DNA of 64,000 nucleotides from Microbacterium sp. 4R-513 (lineage in GTDB: Bacteria > Actinomycetota > Actinomycetes > Actinomycetales > Microbacteriaceae), in assembly GCF_011046485.1 (NCBI RefSeq), contig NZ_CP049256.1, forward strand, positions 2,170,001-2,234,000, written 5' to 3'. The translations under genes were made by a program, and so were the position numbers. The notes under the pieces are model-generated. The model was not told the origin of the DNA, did no database searches, and saw only the letters and a list, made by a program, of their open reading frames with translations. Positions 1 to 9,766 of the stretch are shown here, in pieces; the stretch's first letter is position 1; every line of letters starts with the position of its first letter.

Positions 1-87
1 GAAGGTGCGCGGTCCGTCCCCCGTGCGCTCCGCGACGATCGTCGCGCCGCGCCACGTGAAGCGCGCGACGTGTCCGGGGGAGACCAT
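1..87 (-). CDS. N-terminus of a divergent protein, possibly alpha/beta hydrolase (partial)
   Basis: An open frame runs from an ATG at 87 leftward off the window edge for 29 codons, with actinobacterial codon use (almost every third base G or C). A stop lies four codons upstream, so the ATG is the probable start. The visible residues end in ERTGDGPRTF, which resembles the stretch just before the first beta strand and oxyanion loop of alpha/beta hydrolases. That family call is inference from very little sequence. The ribosome site (GAGGG) abuts the ATG and is poorly spaced. The gene is divergent from the LacI regulator, so the operators at 179-202 could influence it too. Confidence 0.4.
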   Translation of the reverse strand, partial: MVSPGHVARFTWRGATIVAERTGDGPRTF

Positions 88-178
88 CCCTCGACGCTAC
101 CCGAGCGATGAGGACGCATTTGTTGGGTTTGACCACGAAACTCTTGCGCCCCGGCGGAAGGTGTGCGTAGCATGCTGT

Positions 179-202
179 CGAAGCGCTTCGCGAAGCGCTT
201 CG
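179..202. promoter_or_regulatory. Tandem LacI-type operators upstream of the regulator gene
   Basis: Two directly abutting copies of the perfect 12-bp palindrome CGAAGCGCTTCG lie at 179-190 and 191-202. The same palindrome recurs once at 1354-1365 before the binding-protein gene. A central CG within a symmetric site is typical of LacI/GalR-family operators. The position suggests autoregulation and perhaps control of the divergent gene. A further inverted repeat (ACTCCCG/CGGGAGT, arms 203-209 and 217-223) follows immediately. Confidence 0.8.
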
Positions 203-272
203 ACTCCCGGCTCGATCGGGAGTCGCAGCCGAGTTGCGGCGATGGCAGCCGCACGGAAACGACGGAGTCGAC

Positions 273-1298
273 GTGGCGAAGATCAACGAGGTGGCCGAGG
301 CCGCCGGCGTCTCGATCAGCACCGTGTCGTACGCCCTGAGCGGCAAGCGCCCCGTCTCGCCGGCCACCCGGATCCGCATCGAGAAGGCCGTGCGCGAGCT
401 GGGATACAGCCCGAACGCCGGCGCGCGCATGCTCGCCGGGAGCCGCACCCAGATCTTCGCGCTGACCGAGCCGCTCCGCCGCGACACGCACGCCCCGACC
501 CACATGTCGTTCGTGCTCGCGACCGCTGTCGCAGCGCGACGCAACGACTACGACATCCTCCTGCTCACAGAGGAGCAGGCCTCCGCCGGCATGGCACGGG
601 TCGCCTCGAGCGGGCTCGTCGACGCGATCCTCGTTCTCGACGTCGCGCCCGACGATGAGCGGGTGGCGCTCGCGCGGGCGATCGACACGCCCTGCGTCTT
701 CATCGGCGTGCCCGACGACCACGAGGGCCTCATCTGCGTCGATCTCGATTTCGACGCTGCCGCGGTGCTGGCCGTCGACCGGCTCGCCGACGCGGGTCAC
801 CGCGCCATAGGACTCGTCGGGCAGACCCAGGTCGCGTACGAGAAGTCGAACTTCCCGCCGCGGGTCCGCCGGGCGTTCGAGCGGCGGGCCGGGGAACGAG
901 GCATCCGTCACGACTTCCGGGTGTCGGGCGACCGGCAGACGAGCGCAGAGGTGACGCGCTCCGCCGTCTCGGAGCTTCTCGACGGGGGCGCGACAGCGCT
1001 CCTCGTGCACGGCGCCGACGATGTGCACGCCGCCGTGCTCGCCGAGCTGCAGAACCGTGAGCTCTCCGTCCCCGGCGACGTGTCGCTCGTGTCCGTCGCG
1101 GCATCCTTCGACACTGCCGGCCTGCCGCTCCCCGTCGACGTGATCCCGCTCATGCCCGAGCCGTCGTGCGATCTCGCCGTCGACCTCGCCGTCCGCAGCC
1201 TCGGTCCTCACGACCGGCCGACACCCGGACTCCACCTGATCCCGCCCACCTACTACGACCGGGGTTCGGTCGCCGCGCCGGCCCGCCGGCAGGGCTGA
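273..1298 (+). CDS. LacI/GalR-family transcriptional regulator of the glycoside operon
   Basis: A 341-residue protein. The first 50 residues form the LacI helix-turn-helix plus hinge (VAKINEVAEAAGVSISTVSYALSG, then RMLAGSRTQIF). A periplasmic-binding-protein-like sensor domain with two lobes follows, of normal family length. GTG at 273 is chosen because GGAG lies five bases upstream and the HTH begins directly after it. A TTG at 234 would add 13 unlikely residues. It sits at the head of a sugar operon. Identical palindromic operators occur before it and before the next gene, so it very probably represses itself and the transport/hydrolase genes until a xyloside or glucoside inducer binds. The inducer is not known from sequence. 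Confidence 0.9.
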   Translation: MAKINEVAEAAGVSISTVSYALSGKRPVSPATRIRIEKAVRELGYSPNAGARMLAGSRTQIFALTEPLRRDTHAPTHMSFVLATAVAARRNDYDILLLTEEQASAGMARVASSGLVDAILVLDVAPDDERVALARAIDTPCVFIGVPDDHEGLICVDLDFDAAAVLAVDRLADAGHRAIGLVGQTQVAYEKSNFPPRVRRAFERRAGERGIRHDFRVSGDRQTSAEVTRSAVSELLDGGATALLVHGADDVHAAVLAELQNRELSVPGDVSLVSVAASFDTAGLPLPVDVIPLMPEPSCDLAVDLAVRSLGPHDRPTPGLHLIPPTYYDRGSVAAPARRQG

Positions 1299-1353
1299 CC
1301 GCGCTCGCCGACTCTCCGCACACAACTCGATACCGCACCCGCATCACCATTGT

Positions 1354-1365
1354 CGAAGCGCTTCG
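1354..1365. promoter_or_regulatory. LacI-type operator before the sugar-binding protein gene
   Basis: A third perfect copy of CGAAGCGCTTCG, with the same TGT before it as in the first upstream copy. It is 56 bp before the binding-protein start and 55 bp after the regulator stop, so the structural genes probably have their own repressed promoter. Confidence 0.8.
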
Positions 1366-1421
1366 ATGCGCTCGGCCCACCACCCCCACCCCGACAGGGG
1401 ACCAAGAAAGGAGTGCCGAAG

Positions 1422-2726
1422 ATGGCACGCATCACCAAGAGAAGGACCCTCGCGGTCGCCGGGGCCCTCGCCGTCGCCGCCCTCGCGCTCGCCGGGTGCT
1501 CGGGTTCGGGCTCGGACTCGGGCTCGGACGGCGACACGCTCAAGCTCTGGCACTACGAGAGCGAAGACAGCGCCATGGGCAAGGCCTGGAACGAGGCCAT
1601 CAAGACGTTCGAGAAGGAGACTGGCGCGAAGGTCGAGTTCGAGGAGAAGTCCTTCGAGCAGATCCAGAAGACCGCGAGCCAGGTGCTCGACACGGATGCC
1701 GCTCCCGACCTCATGGAGTTCAACAAGGGCAATGCGACCGCGGGCTTCCTCGCCTCGACAGGTCTCATCTCGGACATCTCGGACGCCGTTGACGAGTACG
1801 GCTGGGCCGACAAGCTGGCGCCGTCGCTGCAGACGACCGCCAAGTACTCCGAAGACGGAGTCATGGGCGGCGACACCTGGTACGGCGTGCCGAACTACGG
1901 CGAGTTCGTCGGCGTCTACTACAACAAGGACGCCTTCGCCGCGGCAGGCCTGGAGATCCCCACGACGTACGACGAGTTCGTGAAGGTGCTCGACGCCTTC
2001 GTCGCGAAGGGCATCACGCCCCTCGCCGAGGCCGGAGCCGAATACCCGCTGGGTCAGCTCTGGTACCAGCTGGCGCTGTCGAAGGCCGACCGGTCCTTCG
2101 TCGACGACTACCAGCTCTACAAGAACCCTGTGGACTGGCAGGGCCCCGAGATCTCCTACGCGACCGACACGCTCAAGGAGTACGTCGACAAGGGCTACAT
2201 CGCGAAGGATGTCTCGTCCGTCAAGGCCGAGGACGCCGGGGTCTCGTTCATCAACGGCACCGCGCCGATCTTCGTCTCGGGCTCGTGGTGGTACGGCCGC
2301 TTCGTCGAGGAGGCCACCGGCTTCGACTGGACGATGACCGCCTTCCCGGGCGCCGACCTGTCGCTCGGCTCGTCGGGCAACCTGTGGGTCGTACCCGAGA
2401 ATGCGGCCAACAAGGAGCTCGCCTACAAGTTCATCGACATCACGATGCGCCCCGAGATCCAGGCGATCATCGGCAACAACGGAGGCCTGCCCGTCGCCGC
2501 CGATCCCGCTGACATCACCGACGCGAAGAGCCAGGAGCTCATCGCGACGTTCAACGGCATCCTCGACGACGACGGCCTCTCGTTCTACCCGGACTGGCCC
2601 GCGCCCGGCTTCTACGACGTGATCGTGCAGGAGTTGCAGGGCCTCGTCACCGGGACGCAGGACGCGGAGACGACGAACGCCAACCTCGGCGCCCAGTACG
2701 ACGAAGGAACAGCGGACTTCCGCTGA
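1422..2726 (+). CDS. ABC sugar transporter substrate-binding lipoprotein
   Basis: 434 residues. A lysine/arginine-rich start and hydrophobic segment lead to the lipobox LALAGC with Cys26 as lipidation site, so the protein is tethered outside the membrane. The mature part has the family 1 extracellular solute-binding fold, with LKLWHYESED at the start and many surface aromatics. ATG 1422 is preferred over an upstream in-frame ATG because AAAGGAG is eight bases upstream and the signal peptide starts there. It captures an oligosaccharide and delivers it to the two permeases encoded next. The neighbouring alpha-xylosidase and beta-glycosidase suggest a xylose/glucose-containing oligosaccharide, which is inference. 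Confidence 0.92.
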   Translation: MARITKRRTLAVAGALAVAALALAGCSGSGSDSGSDGDTLKLWHYESEDSAMGKAWNEAIKTFEKETGAKVEFEEKSFEQIQKTASQVLDTDAAPDLMEFNKGNATAGFLASTGLISDISDAVDEYGWADKLAPSLQTTAKYSEDGVMGGDTWYGVPNYGEFVGVYYNKDAFAAAGLEIPTTYDEFVKVLDAFVAKGITPLAEAGAEYPLGQLWYQLALSKADRSFVDDYQLYKNPVDWQGPEISYATDTLKEYVDKGYIAKDVSSVKAEDAGVSFINGTAPIFVSGSWWYGRFVEEATGFDWTMTAFPGADLSLGSSGNLWVVPENAANKELAYKFIDITMRPEIQAIIGNNGGLPVAADPADITDAKSQELIATFNGILDDDGLSFYPDWPAPGFYDVIVQELQGLVTGTQDAETTNANLGAQYDEGTADFR

Positions 2727-2784
2727 CCGACACGCGGGGGCGGTGACTCGCCTCGCCGCCCCCGCCCCCTCAACGGAGTCGAAC

Positions 2785-3804
2785 ATGTCAGTCCTCACCC
2801 GCGCCGAGAGCGCCGCCCGCGCCGAGACCGGCGCCACCCGTGCCGACGGCAGGAGCCGCAAGGCGCGCACCAAGCTTCCTCCCGAGGAGCCCGCGATCCC
2901 GCAGCGCAAGGGAGGCACGGCCGGCTACTGGCTCTACCTCCTGCCGGGCTTCGTCCTGCTCCTCGTGATCATCGTCATCCCGCTCATCTTCAACGTGTAT
3001 CTGACGTTCACGAAGTGGCGCGGCGTGCGCAGCCCCGAGTTCATCGGGCTCGACAACTGGGCCAAGGTCTTCACCGATGAGGACTTCTGGACCTCGTTCG
3101 TCAACTCCATCTGGATGGTCGTCGCGATGGTCGTGCTCCCCACGATCATCGGCCTCGTCGTGGCAGCGCTCCTCTTCGACGTCGTCGGACGCAAGTTCGG
3201 CGGCAAGGTCGGCAGCTTCCTCCGCGCGACCTACTACCTGCCGCAGATCCTCCCGATCGCCGTCGCCGGGATCGTGATCGGCTGGATCTTCCGGCCCGGT
3301 GCGACAGGTGCGATGAACCAGCTGCTGGGCGTTCTCGGCATCCCACCCGTCGACTGGCTCGGCCAGATGCCGTCGGCGCTCCTCGTCCTCATGGCCGTGC
3401 TCGTGTGGGTGCAGATCGGCTACCCGATCGTCGTCTTCATGGCCGCCCTGCAGCGCGTCGACCCCGAGCTCTACGAAGCCGCGGAGCTCGACGGCGCGAA
3501 CTGGTTCCAGCGGTTCTCGGCCATCACGCTGAGCATCATCCGCCCCGAGGTCTTCGTCGTGACCCTCACCTGCACGATCGCGGCGCTCAAGGTCTTCGGG
3601 CCCGTGTACGTCATCACCCAGGGCGGACCGGCCGGCGCGACCCTCGTCCCGGCGTACTACGCCTACACCGAGTTCTTCACGAAGCGGAACATCGGATACG
3701 GCGCCACGATCGCGACGGTCCTCACGATCCTCGTCGTCATCGTCTCGATCATCTTCATCCGCGCGCAGAGCTCGCTGGAGCGCAAGGAAAGGGCCGGGCT
3801 CTGA
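2785..3804 (+). CDS. ABC sugar transporter permease, MalF-like
   Basis: 339 residues. A charged cytoplasmic N-terminus of about 50 residues precedes six membrane helices. The binding-protein-dependent permease loop EAAxLDGANWFQRFxxITL, which contacts the ATPase, is clear in the C-terminal half. ATG 2785 follows ACGGAG. An earlier GTG at 2743 in the same frame lacks a ribosome site. It forms a heterodimer with the next gene product; the stop and the next start overlap by one base (TGATG), so they are translationally coupled. It belongs to the CUT1 oligosaccharide importer class. Confidence 0.92.
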   Translation: MSVLTRAESAARAETGATRADGRSRKARTKLPPEEPAIPQRKGGTAGYWLYLLPGFVLLLVIIVIPLIFNVYLTFTKWRGVRSPEFIGLDNWAKVFTDEDFWTSFVNSIWMVVAMVVLPTIIGLVVAALLFDVVGRKFGGKVGSFLRATYYLPQILPIAVAGIVIGWIFRPGATGAMNQLLGVLGIPPVDWLGQMPSALLVLMAVLVWVQIGYPIVVFMAALQRVDPELYEAAELDGANWFQRFSAITLSIIRPEVFVVTLTCTIAALKVFGPVYVITQGGPAGATLVPAYYAYTEFFTKRNIGYGATIATVLTILVVIVSIIFIRAQSSLERKERAGL

Positions 3805-4685
3805 TGGCCGCCACCACCGCAATCGTCACGGGCAAGCCCCGCCGCCCCCGGGGCGGCATGACCAAGAAGCGGCCGCTCGACTGGGTGCTGCTCGTCGCCG
3901 TCATCCTCGGCGCCATCGTCATCGTCGTGCCCTTCTACCTGATCCTCGTGAACGCCTTCAAATCGCCGATCGAGTACGCCACCTCGGGGCCTTTCGCCCT
4001 TCCGCAGGCGATCGACCTGTCCGGCATCGAGAAGTTCTGGAACCGCGTCAACTTCCCCGAGAAGGTGTGGAACTCGATCTTCATCTCGGCCGTCGTGTCG
4101 GTGCTCGCAGTCCTGATCTCGGTGCTCAACGCCTTCGCGATCGGCATCGGCCGGGTGCGCGGCCGCACGTGGATCGTGCTGCTCTTCCTCCTCGCGAACC
4201 TGCTGCCGCAGGAGGCGCTGCTCTACCCGCTGTACTACATGTTCAAGTCGGTTCACCTGTACGACAACGTGTGGTCGGTCATCATCGTCTTCACCGTCGT
4301 TCAGGCGGCCTTCGGCACCTACCTCCTGTCCTCGGTCTTCGGCACGTTCCCGAAGGAGATACTCGAGGCGGCGTCCCTCGACGGAGCGGGTCGGTGGAAG
4401 ATCCTGTGGCGGGTGGTGTTCCCCATCAGCCGGCCCACGCTCGCGGTGCTGCTGATCTTCTTCTTCATCTGGACGTGGAACGAGTTCCTCATCCCGCTGA
4501 CGTTCCTCGCGTCGAACTCGAACCAGACGGTTCCGGTGGCGATCAGCGTGCTGCAGGGCGATCGGCTCATGGACGTCACCACGACGGCCGGGTCGGCGCT
4601 CCTCGGGATCATCCCCACGCTCATCTTCTTCCTCATCTTCCAGCGCACTCTCACACGCGGCATCACGGCAGGAGCGGTCAAGTAA
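3804..4685 (+). CDS. ABC sugar transporter permease, MalG-like
   Basis: 293 residues, six predicted membrane helices. The conserved EAA loop (ILEAASLDGAGRWKILWRVVFP) lies about two thirds along, as in MalG-type CUT1 permeases. The start ATG overlaps the preceding stop by one base, and its own TAA overlaps the next ATG by one base (TAATG), showing a tightly coupled operon. No ATP-binding subunit is encoded in the cluster. A shared multi-sugar ATPase encoded elsewhere (MsmK/UgpC type) probably energises the importer. Confidence 0.92.
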   Translation: MAATTAIVTGKPRRPRGGMTKKRPLDWVLLVAVILGAIVIVVPFYLILVNAFKSPIEYATSGPFALPQAIDLSGIEKFWNRVNFPEKVWNSIFISAVVSVLAVLISVLNAFAIGIGRVRGRTWIVLLFLLANLLPQEALLYPLYYMFKSVHLYDNVWSVIIVFTVVQAAFGTYLLSSVFGTFPKEILEAASLDGAGRWKILWRVVFPISRPTLAVLLIFFFIWTWNEFLIPLTFLASNSNQTVPVAISVLQGDRLMDVTTTAGSALLGIIPTLIFFLIFQRTLTRGITAGAVK

Positions 4686-6922
4686 TGAAGTTCACCGACG
4701 GGTTCTGGCAGCTGCGCCCGGGCGTCACGGCTCTGTACGCCCAGGAGGCGTACGACATCTGGAAATCGTCGGCCTCGCCGGACGGCGACGGCCTCGTCAT
4801 CACCGCCCCCACCACGGTGATCAGCCGCCGCGGCGACACGCTCAACCGGCCCGTGCTGACCGTGACCCTTTCGTCGCCCCTCGAGGGTGTCGTGCGGGTC
4901 CGCATCTCGCACCACACCGGCCGCGGCTGGCACGGTGGCTTCGATCTTCCGGGTGCCGTCGAGGGCGGCGCGGGCGAGGCATCCACCGACGACAACGGGG
5001 GAGTGCTGAGCACCGGGCCGCTCACGGCACGGGTCGCACCCGACGCGCCCTGGTCGCTGTCGTTCGAGGTGGACGGGAAGCGCGTCACCGGGTCTGGCCA
5101 CAAGGCGCAGGGCTACATCCAGCTCGCCGACGGCGCCGATGTGTCGCACGGCGTCGCGGGCAACGCGCGCAGCGGCCTCGGAGCGCCGACCTCGCACACG
5201 TATGTCCATGAGCAGCTCGACCTCGGCGTCGGAGAGCTCATCTACGGCCTCGGCGAGCGCTTCGGACCCGTCGTCAAGAACGGCCAGACCGTCGACATCT
5301 GGAACGCCGACGGCGGCACGTCGAGCGAGCAGTCCTACAAGAACGTGCCCTTCTACCTCTCCAACCGCGGCTACGGCGTCTTCGTCAACGACCCCGGGCA
5401 TGTCTCGTACGAGATCGGGTCGGAGGCCGTCGAGCGCGTGCAGTTCTCGGTCGCGGGGGAGGAGCTCGAGTACTTCGTCATCGCCGGTCCGACGCCGAAG
5501 GACGTGCTGAGCCGGTACACGGCGCTCACCGGACGGCCGCCGGTCGTGCCCGCGTGGTCGTACGGTCTGTGGCTGTCGACGTCGTTCACGACCGACTACG
5601 ACGAGGCGACGGTGACGTCGTTCATCGACCAGATGGCCGCGCGGGAACTGCCGGTCTCGGTCTTCCACTTCGACTGCTTCTGGATGCGCGAGTTCAACTG
5701 GTGCGACTTCGAGTGGGACCCGCGCACCTTCCCCGACCCGGACGGCATGCTCGCGCGCCTGCGCGACAAGGACCTCCGGGTGTGCGTGTGGATCAACCCC
5801 TACATCGGTCAGCGCTCGCCGCTGTTCGCGGAGGCCGCGGCGCAGGGCTTCCTCGTCAAGCGTCCCGACGGCTCGGTGTGGCAGTGGGACCTGTGGCAGG
5901 CGGGCATGGGGTTGGTCGACTTCACGAATCCGGATGCGACCGCGTGGTTCCAGGCGCATCTGCGGCGCCTGCTCCACCAGGGCGTCGACTGCTTCAAGAC
6001 CGACTTCGGCGAGCGCATCCCGCTCGAGGTCGAGTACTTCGACGGCTCCGATCCGTCGCGCATGCACAACCTCTACACGCAGCTCTACAACAAGGCCGTG
6101 CACGACGTCCTCGTCGAGGAGCGGGGCGAGGGCGACGCCGTCGTCTTCGCCCGGTCGGCGACGGCCGGCGGCCAGTCGATGGCCGTGCACTGGGGCGGCG
6201 ACTCGACGTCGACCTTCGCCTCGATGGCCGAGACGCTCCGGGGCGGCCTGTCGCTCGCGATGAGCGGCTTCGCGCACTGGAGCCATGACATCGGCGGGTT
6301 CGAGGGGACTCCGGATGCCGCGGTCTACAAGCGCTGGACCGCCTTCGGTCTGCTCGGCTCGCATTCGCGGTTCCACGGCTCGAACTCGTACCGGGTGCCG
6401 TGGGCGTTCGACGACGAGGCGGTCGAGGTCACGCGGGTCTTCACGCATCTCAAGATGCGTCTCATGCCGTACCTGTTCCAGGCGGGGGTGGATGCCGCGT
6501 CCACCGGAGTGCCGGTCCTCCGGCCGATGCAGCTCGAGTTCTGCGACGACCCGGCCGTCGGTCACCTCGACCGGCAGTACATGCTGGGATCATCGATCCT
6601 CGTCGCACCCGTCTTCTCGGAGTCGGGCGAGGTCGAGTTCTACCTTCCCCGCGGCACCTGGACCGACCTGCTCACCGGCGAGGTCGTGCGCGGCGGCGGC
6701 TGGCGCAAGGAGGACCACGGGTTCACGTCGCTCCCGCTCTACGTGCGGGGCGGAGCGGTCATCCCGTGGGGCGCGCGGACGGACCGCCCCGACTACGACT
6801 ACCTCGACGGCCTGCAGCTGCGGGTCTTCCCGGGCGGGGAGGGCGAGGCATCCGTCACCGTCACGAACCCCGACGGACGCGCCCAGACGTTCACGGTCGA
6901 CCTGTCGGAGGTGACGAAGTGA
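4685..6922 (+). CDS. yicI: GH31 alpha-xylosidase (YicI-like)
   Basis: 745 residues, similar to E. coli YicI (772). An N-terminal beta domain precedes the catalytic barrel. The nucleophile motif [11 protein letters not shown] gives Asp440, and the general acid/base motif HWGGDS gives Asp506. Their 66-residue separation is the same as in YicI. The KTDFGE form is typical of GH31 alpha-xylosidases rather than plain alpha-glucosidases. No signal peptide is present, so it acts in the cytosol on imported oligosaccharides, removing terminal alpha-xylosyl units. It is followed, with a four-base overlap, by a GH1 enzyme. The pair could dismantle isoprimeverose-type xyloglucan fragments; the substrate remains inferred. 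Confidence 0.9.
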   Translation: MKFTDGFWQLRPGVTALYAQEAYDIWKSSASPDGDGLVITAPTTVISRRGDTLNRPVLTVTLSSPLEGVVRVRISHHTGRGWHGGFDLPGAVEGGAGEASTDDNGGVLSTGPLTARVAPDAPWSLSFEVDGKRVTGSGHKAQGYIQLADGADVSHGVAGNARSGLGAPTSHTYVHEQLDLGVGELIYGLGERFGPVVKNGQTVDIWNADGGTSSEQSYKNVPFYLSNRGYGVFVNDPGHVSYEIGSEAVERVQFSVAGEELEYFVIAGPTPKDVLSRYTALTGRPPVVPAWSYGLWLSTSFTTDYDEATVTSFIDQMAARELPVSVFHFDCFWMREFNWCDFEWDPRTFPDPDGMLARLRDKDLRVCVWINPYIGQRSPLFAEAAAQGFLVKRPDGSVWQWDLWQAGMGLVDFTNPDATAWFQAHLRRLLHQGVDCFKTDFGERIPLEVEYFDGSDPSRMHNLYTQLYNKAVHDVLVEERGEGDAVVFARSATAGGQSMAVHWGGDSTSTFASMAETLRGGLSLAMSGFAHWSHDIGGFEGTPDAAVYKRWTAFGLLGSHSRFHGSNSYRVPWAFDDEAVEVTRVFTHLKMRLMPYLFQAGVDAASTGVPVLRPMQLEFCDDPAVGHLDRQYMLGSSILVAPVFSESGEVEFYLPRGTWTDLLTGEVVRGGGWRKEDHGFTSLPLYVRGGAVIPWGARTDRPDYDYLDGLQLRVFPGGEGEASVTVTNPDGRAQTFTVDLSEVTK

Positions 6923-8388
6923 CATTCGTGACTGAACCCACCACTCAGGGGAATCCCGACTACCGCGACTCGGGTCTCGTCTTCCCGCCCGGCTTCACCT
7001 TCGGCTCGGCGACGGCGTCGTACCAGGTGGAGGGCGCGTTCGACGAGGACGGCCGCGGCCCGTCCACCTGGGACACCTTCTCCAAGACGCCCGGCAAGGT
7101 CTGGAACGGCGACACGGGCGACGTCGCGTGCGACCACTACCACCGGGTCGACGCCGACCTCGATCTGATGAAGGACCTCGGCCTCGACGCGTACCGGTTC
7201 TCGATCGCGTGGCCGCGGATCCAGTCGTTCGACGGCGCGGCGGGCTCACCGACCGCTGTCGTCAACCAGAAGGGGATCGACTTCTACTCGCGCCTCGTCG
7301 ACGGCCTGCTCGAGCGGGGCATCAAGCCCGTCGCGACGCTCTACCACTGGGATCTACCGCAGGCGCTGGAGGATGCCGGGGGCTGGCCCGTCCGCGCGAC
7401 GGTCGACGCCTTCGAGGAGTACGCGTCGATCATGGGCGCAGCCCTCGGCGACCGCGTGCACACGTGGACGACGCTCAACGAGCCCTGGTGCTCGGCGTAT
7501 CTCGGCTACGGACAGGGCGGGCACGCACCCGGGCGACACGAGCCGGCGGCCGCGCTCGCGGCGGTGCACCACCTCAACCTGGCTCATGGCCGGGCCGTCT
7601 CCGCGCTTCGCGCGACCTCGGCCGGCTCGCCCGAGTACTCCGTGACCCTCAACTTCCACGTGCTTCGCGGAGCGGGGGATGGCGCGGCCGACGCCGTGCG
7701 TCGCATCGACGCGCTGGCGAACCGCGCCTTCACCGGGCCGATGCTGAAGGGCGAGTACCCGGCCGATCTGCTCGAGGACACGGCATCCGTCACCGACTGG
7801 TCGTTCGTGCAGGACGGCGACCTCGCGGCGATCCATCAGCCGATCGACGTGCTCGGCGTCAACTACTACTCGACCGCCACGGTGAGACTGTGGGACGGCG
7901 TCTCGCCGAAGCAGATGAACGACGGCCACAAGGGCGCCGCGGGCGGCACCGCATGGCCTGGCAGCGATCGGGTCGTCGAGTTCGTCGAGCAGCCCGGTCC
8001 CTACACGGCGATGGGCTGGAACATCGCGCCGGAAGGCCTCGAGGAGCTGCTCGTGTCGCTGTCGGAGCAGTTCCCCGAGCAGCCGCTCATGATCACCGAG
8101 AACGGGGCGGCGTTCGACGACGTCGTGGCGGAGGACGGGTCGGTACCGGACCCGGAGCGCCTCGACTATCTGCGCCGGCACTTCACCGCGGCACACCGGG
8201 CCATGGCCCGAGGCGTCGATCTGCGGGGCTATTTCGTCTGGTCGCTGCTCGACAACTTCGAGTGGGGCTACGGGTACGCGAAGCGGTTCGGGATCGTGCG
8301 GGTGGACTTCGACACGCTCGAGCGCACCGTGAAGAACTCGGGCAGGTGGTACGCCGAGCTCGTGCGGGAGCGGGCGATCCCGGACTGA
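6919..8388 (+). CDS. GH1 beta-glucosidase/beta-glycosidase
   Basis: 489 residues, the usual GH1 size. The acid/base motif TLNEPW (Glu188) and nucleophile motif ITENGA (Glu394) are both intact, as is the N-terminal [14 protein letters not shown] signature. GTG 6919 overlaps the GH31 stop in a GTGA arrangement and has GGAGG seven bases upstream; a second in-frame GTG lies at 6928. There is no signal peptide. It probably hydrolyses beta-linked glucosyl units left after alpha-xylosidase action and is the last gene of the operon. It converges on dinB with 15 bp between stops and no visible terminator. Confidence 0.92.
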   Translation: MTFVTEPTTQGNPDYRDSGLVFPPGFTFGSATASYQVEGAFDEDGRGPSTWDTFSKTPGKVWNGDTGDVACDHYHRVDADLDLMKDLGLDAYRFSIAWPRIQSFDGAAGSPTAVVNQKGIDFYSRLVDGLLERGIKPVATLYHWDLPQALEDAGGWPVRATVDAFEEYASIMGAALGDRVHTWTTLNEPWCSAYLGYGQGGHAPGRHEPAAALAAVHHLNLAHGRAVSALRATSAGSPEYSVTLNFHVLRGAGDGAADAVRRIDALANRAFTGPMLKGEYPADLLEDTASVTDWSFVQDGDLAAIHQPIDVLGVNYYSTATVRLWDGVSPKQMNDGHKGAAGGTAWPGSDRVVEFVEQPGPYTAMGWNIAPEGLEELLVSLSEQFPEQPLMITENGAAFDDVVAEDGSVPDPERLDYLRRHFTAAHRAMARGVDLRGYFVWSLLDNFEWGYGYAKRFGIVRVDFDTLERTVKNSGRWYAELVRERAIPD

Positions 8389-8403
8389 CCGGTCGGGCCG
8401 AAG

Positions 8404-9600
8404 TCATTCGTGCTCGGGCAGAAGCGGCGTCGACCAGCCCGGGTCGCGACCCAGCTGCGTGGCACGAGCGACGGAGGCGGCGCCGAAACGGTCCCGCACC
8501 GCGTCGAGGACCGTGTCGAGCCGTGCACTGTCCTCCCAGTCGAGCGGCAGCTCCGGCTGCACGCCCTCCGCGCTGCCGAGCTGCGTCAGCGAGATGCCGA
8601 TGAGGGTGATGCCGCGCTCCTCGATCTCGGGGAGGGCGGCGGCGAGCAGTCCCCGAGCGACGGCGAGCACGACCGAGGTGCGCTCGGTCGGGGAACGGAG
8701 GGTGCGCGAGCGCGTGACCTTCGCGAAGTCGCCGAAGCGCAGGCGCAGCACGACGGTCCGGCACACGCGATCGCGGTCGCGCAGGCGCCGCGCGAGGCGA
8801 TCGACGATCTGCGTGAGGATGAGGTCGAGCTCGTCGGCCGAGCGGGGACGACTGCCGAGCGCCCGCTGTGACCCGATCGACCCCCGTCGCCGCGTGCTGT
8901 CGACGGGCCGCGGGTCTCGGAGGCGCGCCAGCGCGTGCAGGTGCGCCCCCGTCGCCTTGCCCAGCAGCCTCTCGGCGGTGGCCGCTTCCAGCTCGGCCAG
9001 CTCTCCGACGGTGTGGATGCCGAGGCCGTGCAGCTTCGCGGCGGTGACGGCGCCGACGCCCCACAGCCGCTCGACGGGAAGGGGGAGGAGGAACGCCTGT
9101 TCCTGCTCGGGCTCGACGACGAGCAGCCCGTCGGGCTTGCTGACGGCGCTCGCGACCTTCGCGAGGAACTTGGTGCGCGCGACCCCCACCGAGATCGCGA
9201 GGCCGACCTCTGCGCGCACCCGCTCCCGCAGCCGCACGGCGATCTGCTCGGGTGTGCCGGCGATCCTCCGCAGGCCCCCCACCTCGAGGAACGCCTCGTC
9301 GATCGAGAGGCCTTCGACGAGCGGTGTGGTGTCTCGGAAGATCGCGAACACGTCCTTGCTGGCGGCGGAGTAGGCATCCATCCGCGGCGGCACGACCACG
9401 GCATCCGGGCAGAGATCCCGGGCCTGCCGGCCACCCATCGCGGTGCGCACACCGCGCGCCTTCGCTTCGTAGCTCGCGGCGAGCACCACGCCGCCGCCGA
9501 CGATGACGGGCCGGCCGCGGAGTTCCGGTGCGTCGCGCTGCTCCACCGATGCGTAGAACGCGTCGAGATCCGCGTGCAGCACGGTGGCCTCGCCCCGCAT
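8404..9600 (-). CDS. dinB: DNA polymerase IV (Y-family translesion polymerase)
   Basis: 398 residues. The N-terminal catalytic motif HADLDAFYASVEQ (Asp11) and the palm motif LSIDEAFLEV supply the metal-binding acids. Thumb (helix-hairpin-helix around GLGIHTVGELAEL) and little-finger domains follow. Near the C-terminus QPELPL matches a beta-clamp-binding motif. ATG 9600 is chosen because GGGAGG is five bases upstream. An earlier in-frame start near 9705 gives low-quality sequence. It copies across DNA lesions with low fidelity. I saw no convincing actinobacterial SOS box upstream. Confidence 0.93.
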   Translation of the reverse strand: MRGEATVLHADLDAFYASVEQRDAPELRGRPVIVGGGVVLAASYEAKARGVRTAMGGRQARDLCPDAVVVPPRMDAYSAASKDVFAIFRDTTPLVEGLSIDEAFLEVGGLRRIAGTPEQIAVRLRERVRAEVGLAISVGVARTKFLAKVASAVSKPDGLLVVEPEQEQAFLLPLPVERLWGVGAVTAAKLHGLGIHTVGELAELEAATAERLLGKATGAHLHALARLRDPRPVDSTRRRGSIGSQRALGSRPRSADELDLILTQIVDRLARRLRDRDRVCRTVVLRLRFGDFAKVTRSRTLRSPTERTSVVLAVARGLLAAALPEIEERGITLIGISLTQLGSAEGVQPELPLDWEDSARLDTVLDAVRDRFGAASVARATQLGRDPGWSTPLLPEHE

Positions 9601-9754
9601 CCCAGCCTCCCGCCGACCATCCGTCCTGCGGATCGTCGCACGCACCGCCGACACCGCCGGGAGCCGATCAGGGGGGACGGATGCCGGGGGCCGGGGTCGA
9701 GGCATCCGCCCGCTGTATAGGTGGCCCGCGGTCGCCCCCTGCCAGGGCGACTCG

Positions 9755-9760
9755 TAGGCT
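9755..9760 (+). promoter_or_regulatory. Leaderless-type -10 box (TAGGCT)
   Basis: TAGGCT ends six bases before the GTG of the methyltransferase gene, and no ribosome site is present. The transcript probably starts at or next to the start codon. Confidence 0.6.
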
Positions 9761-9766
9761 CGGGGC

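Noticed and set aside
234..272. TTG 234 as the lacI-type start
   Set aside because: It adds 13 residues before the HTH and has no ribosome site, while GTG 273 has GGAG at a proper distance.
9601..9766. SOS (LexA) box before dinB
   Set aside because: No sequence close to the actinobacterial GAAC-N4-GTTC type palindrome was seen on either strand.
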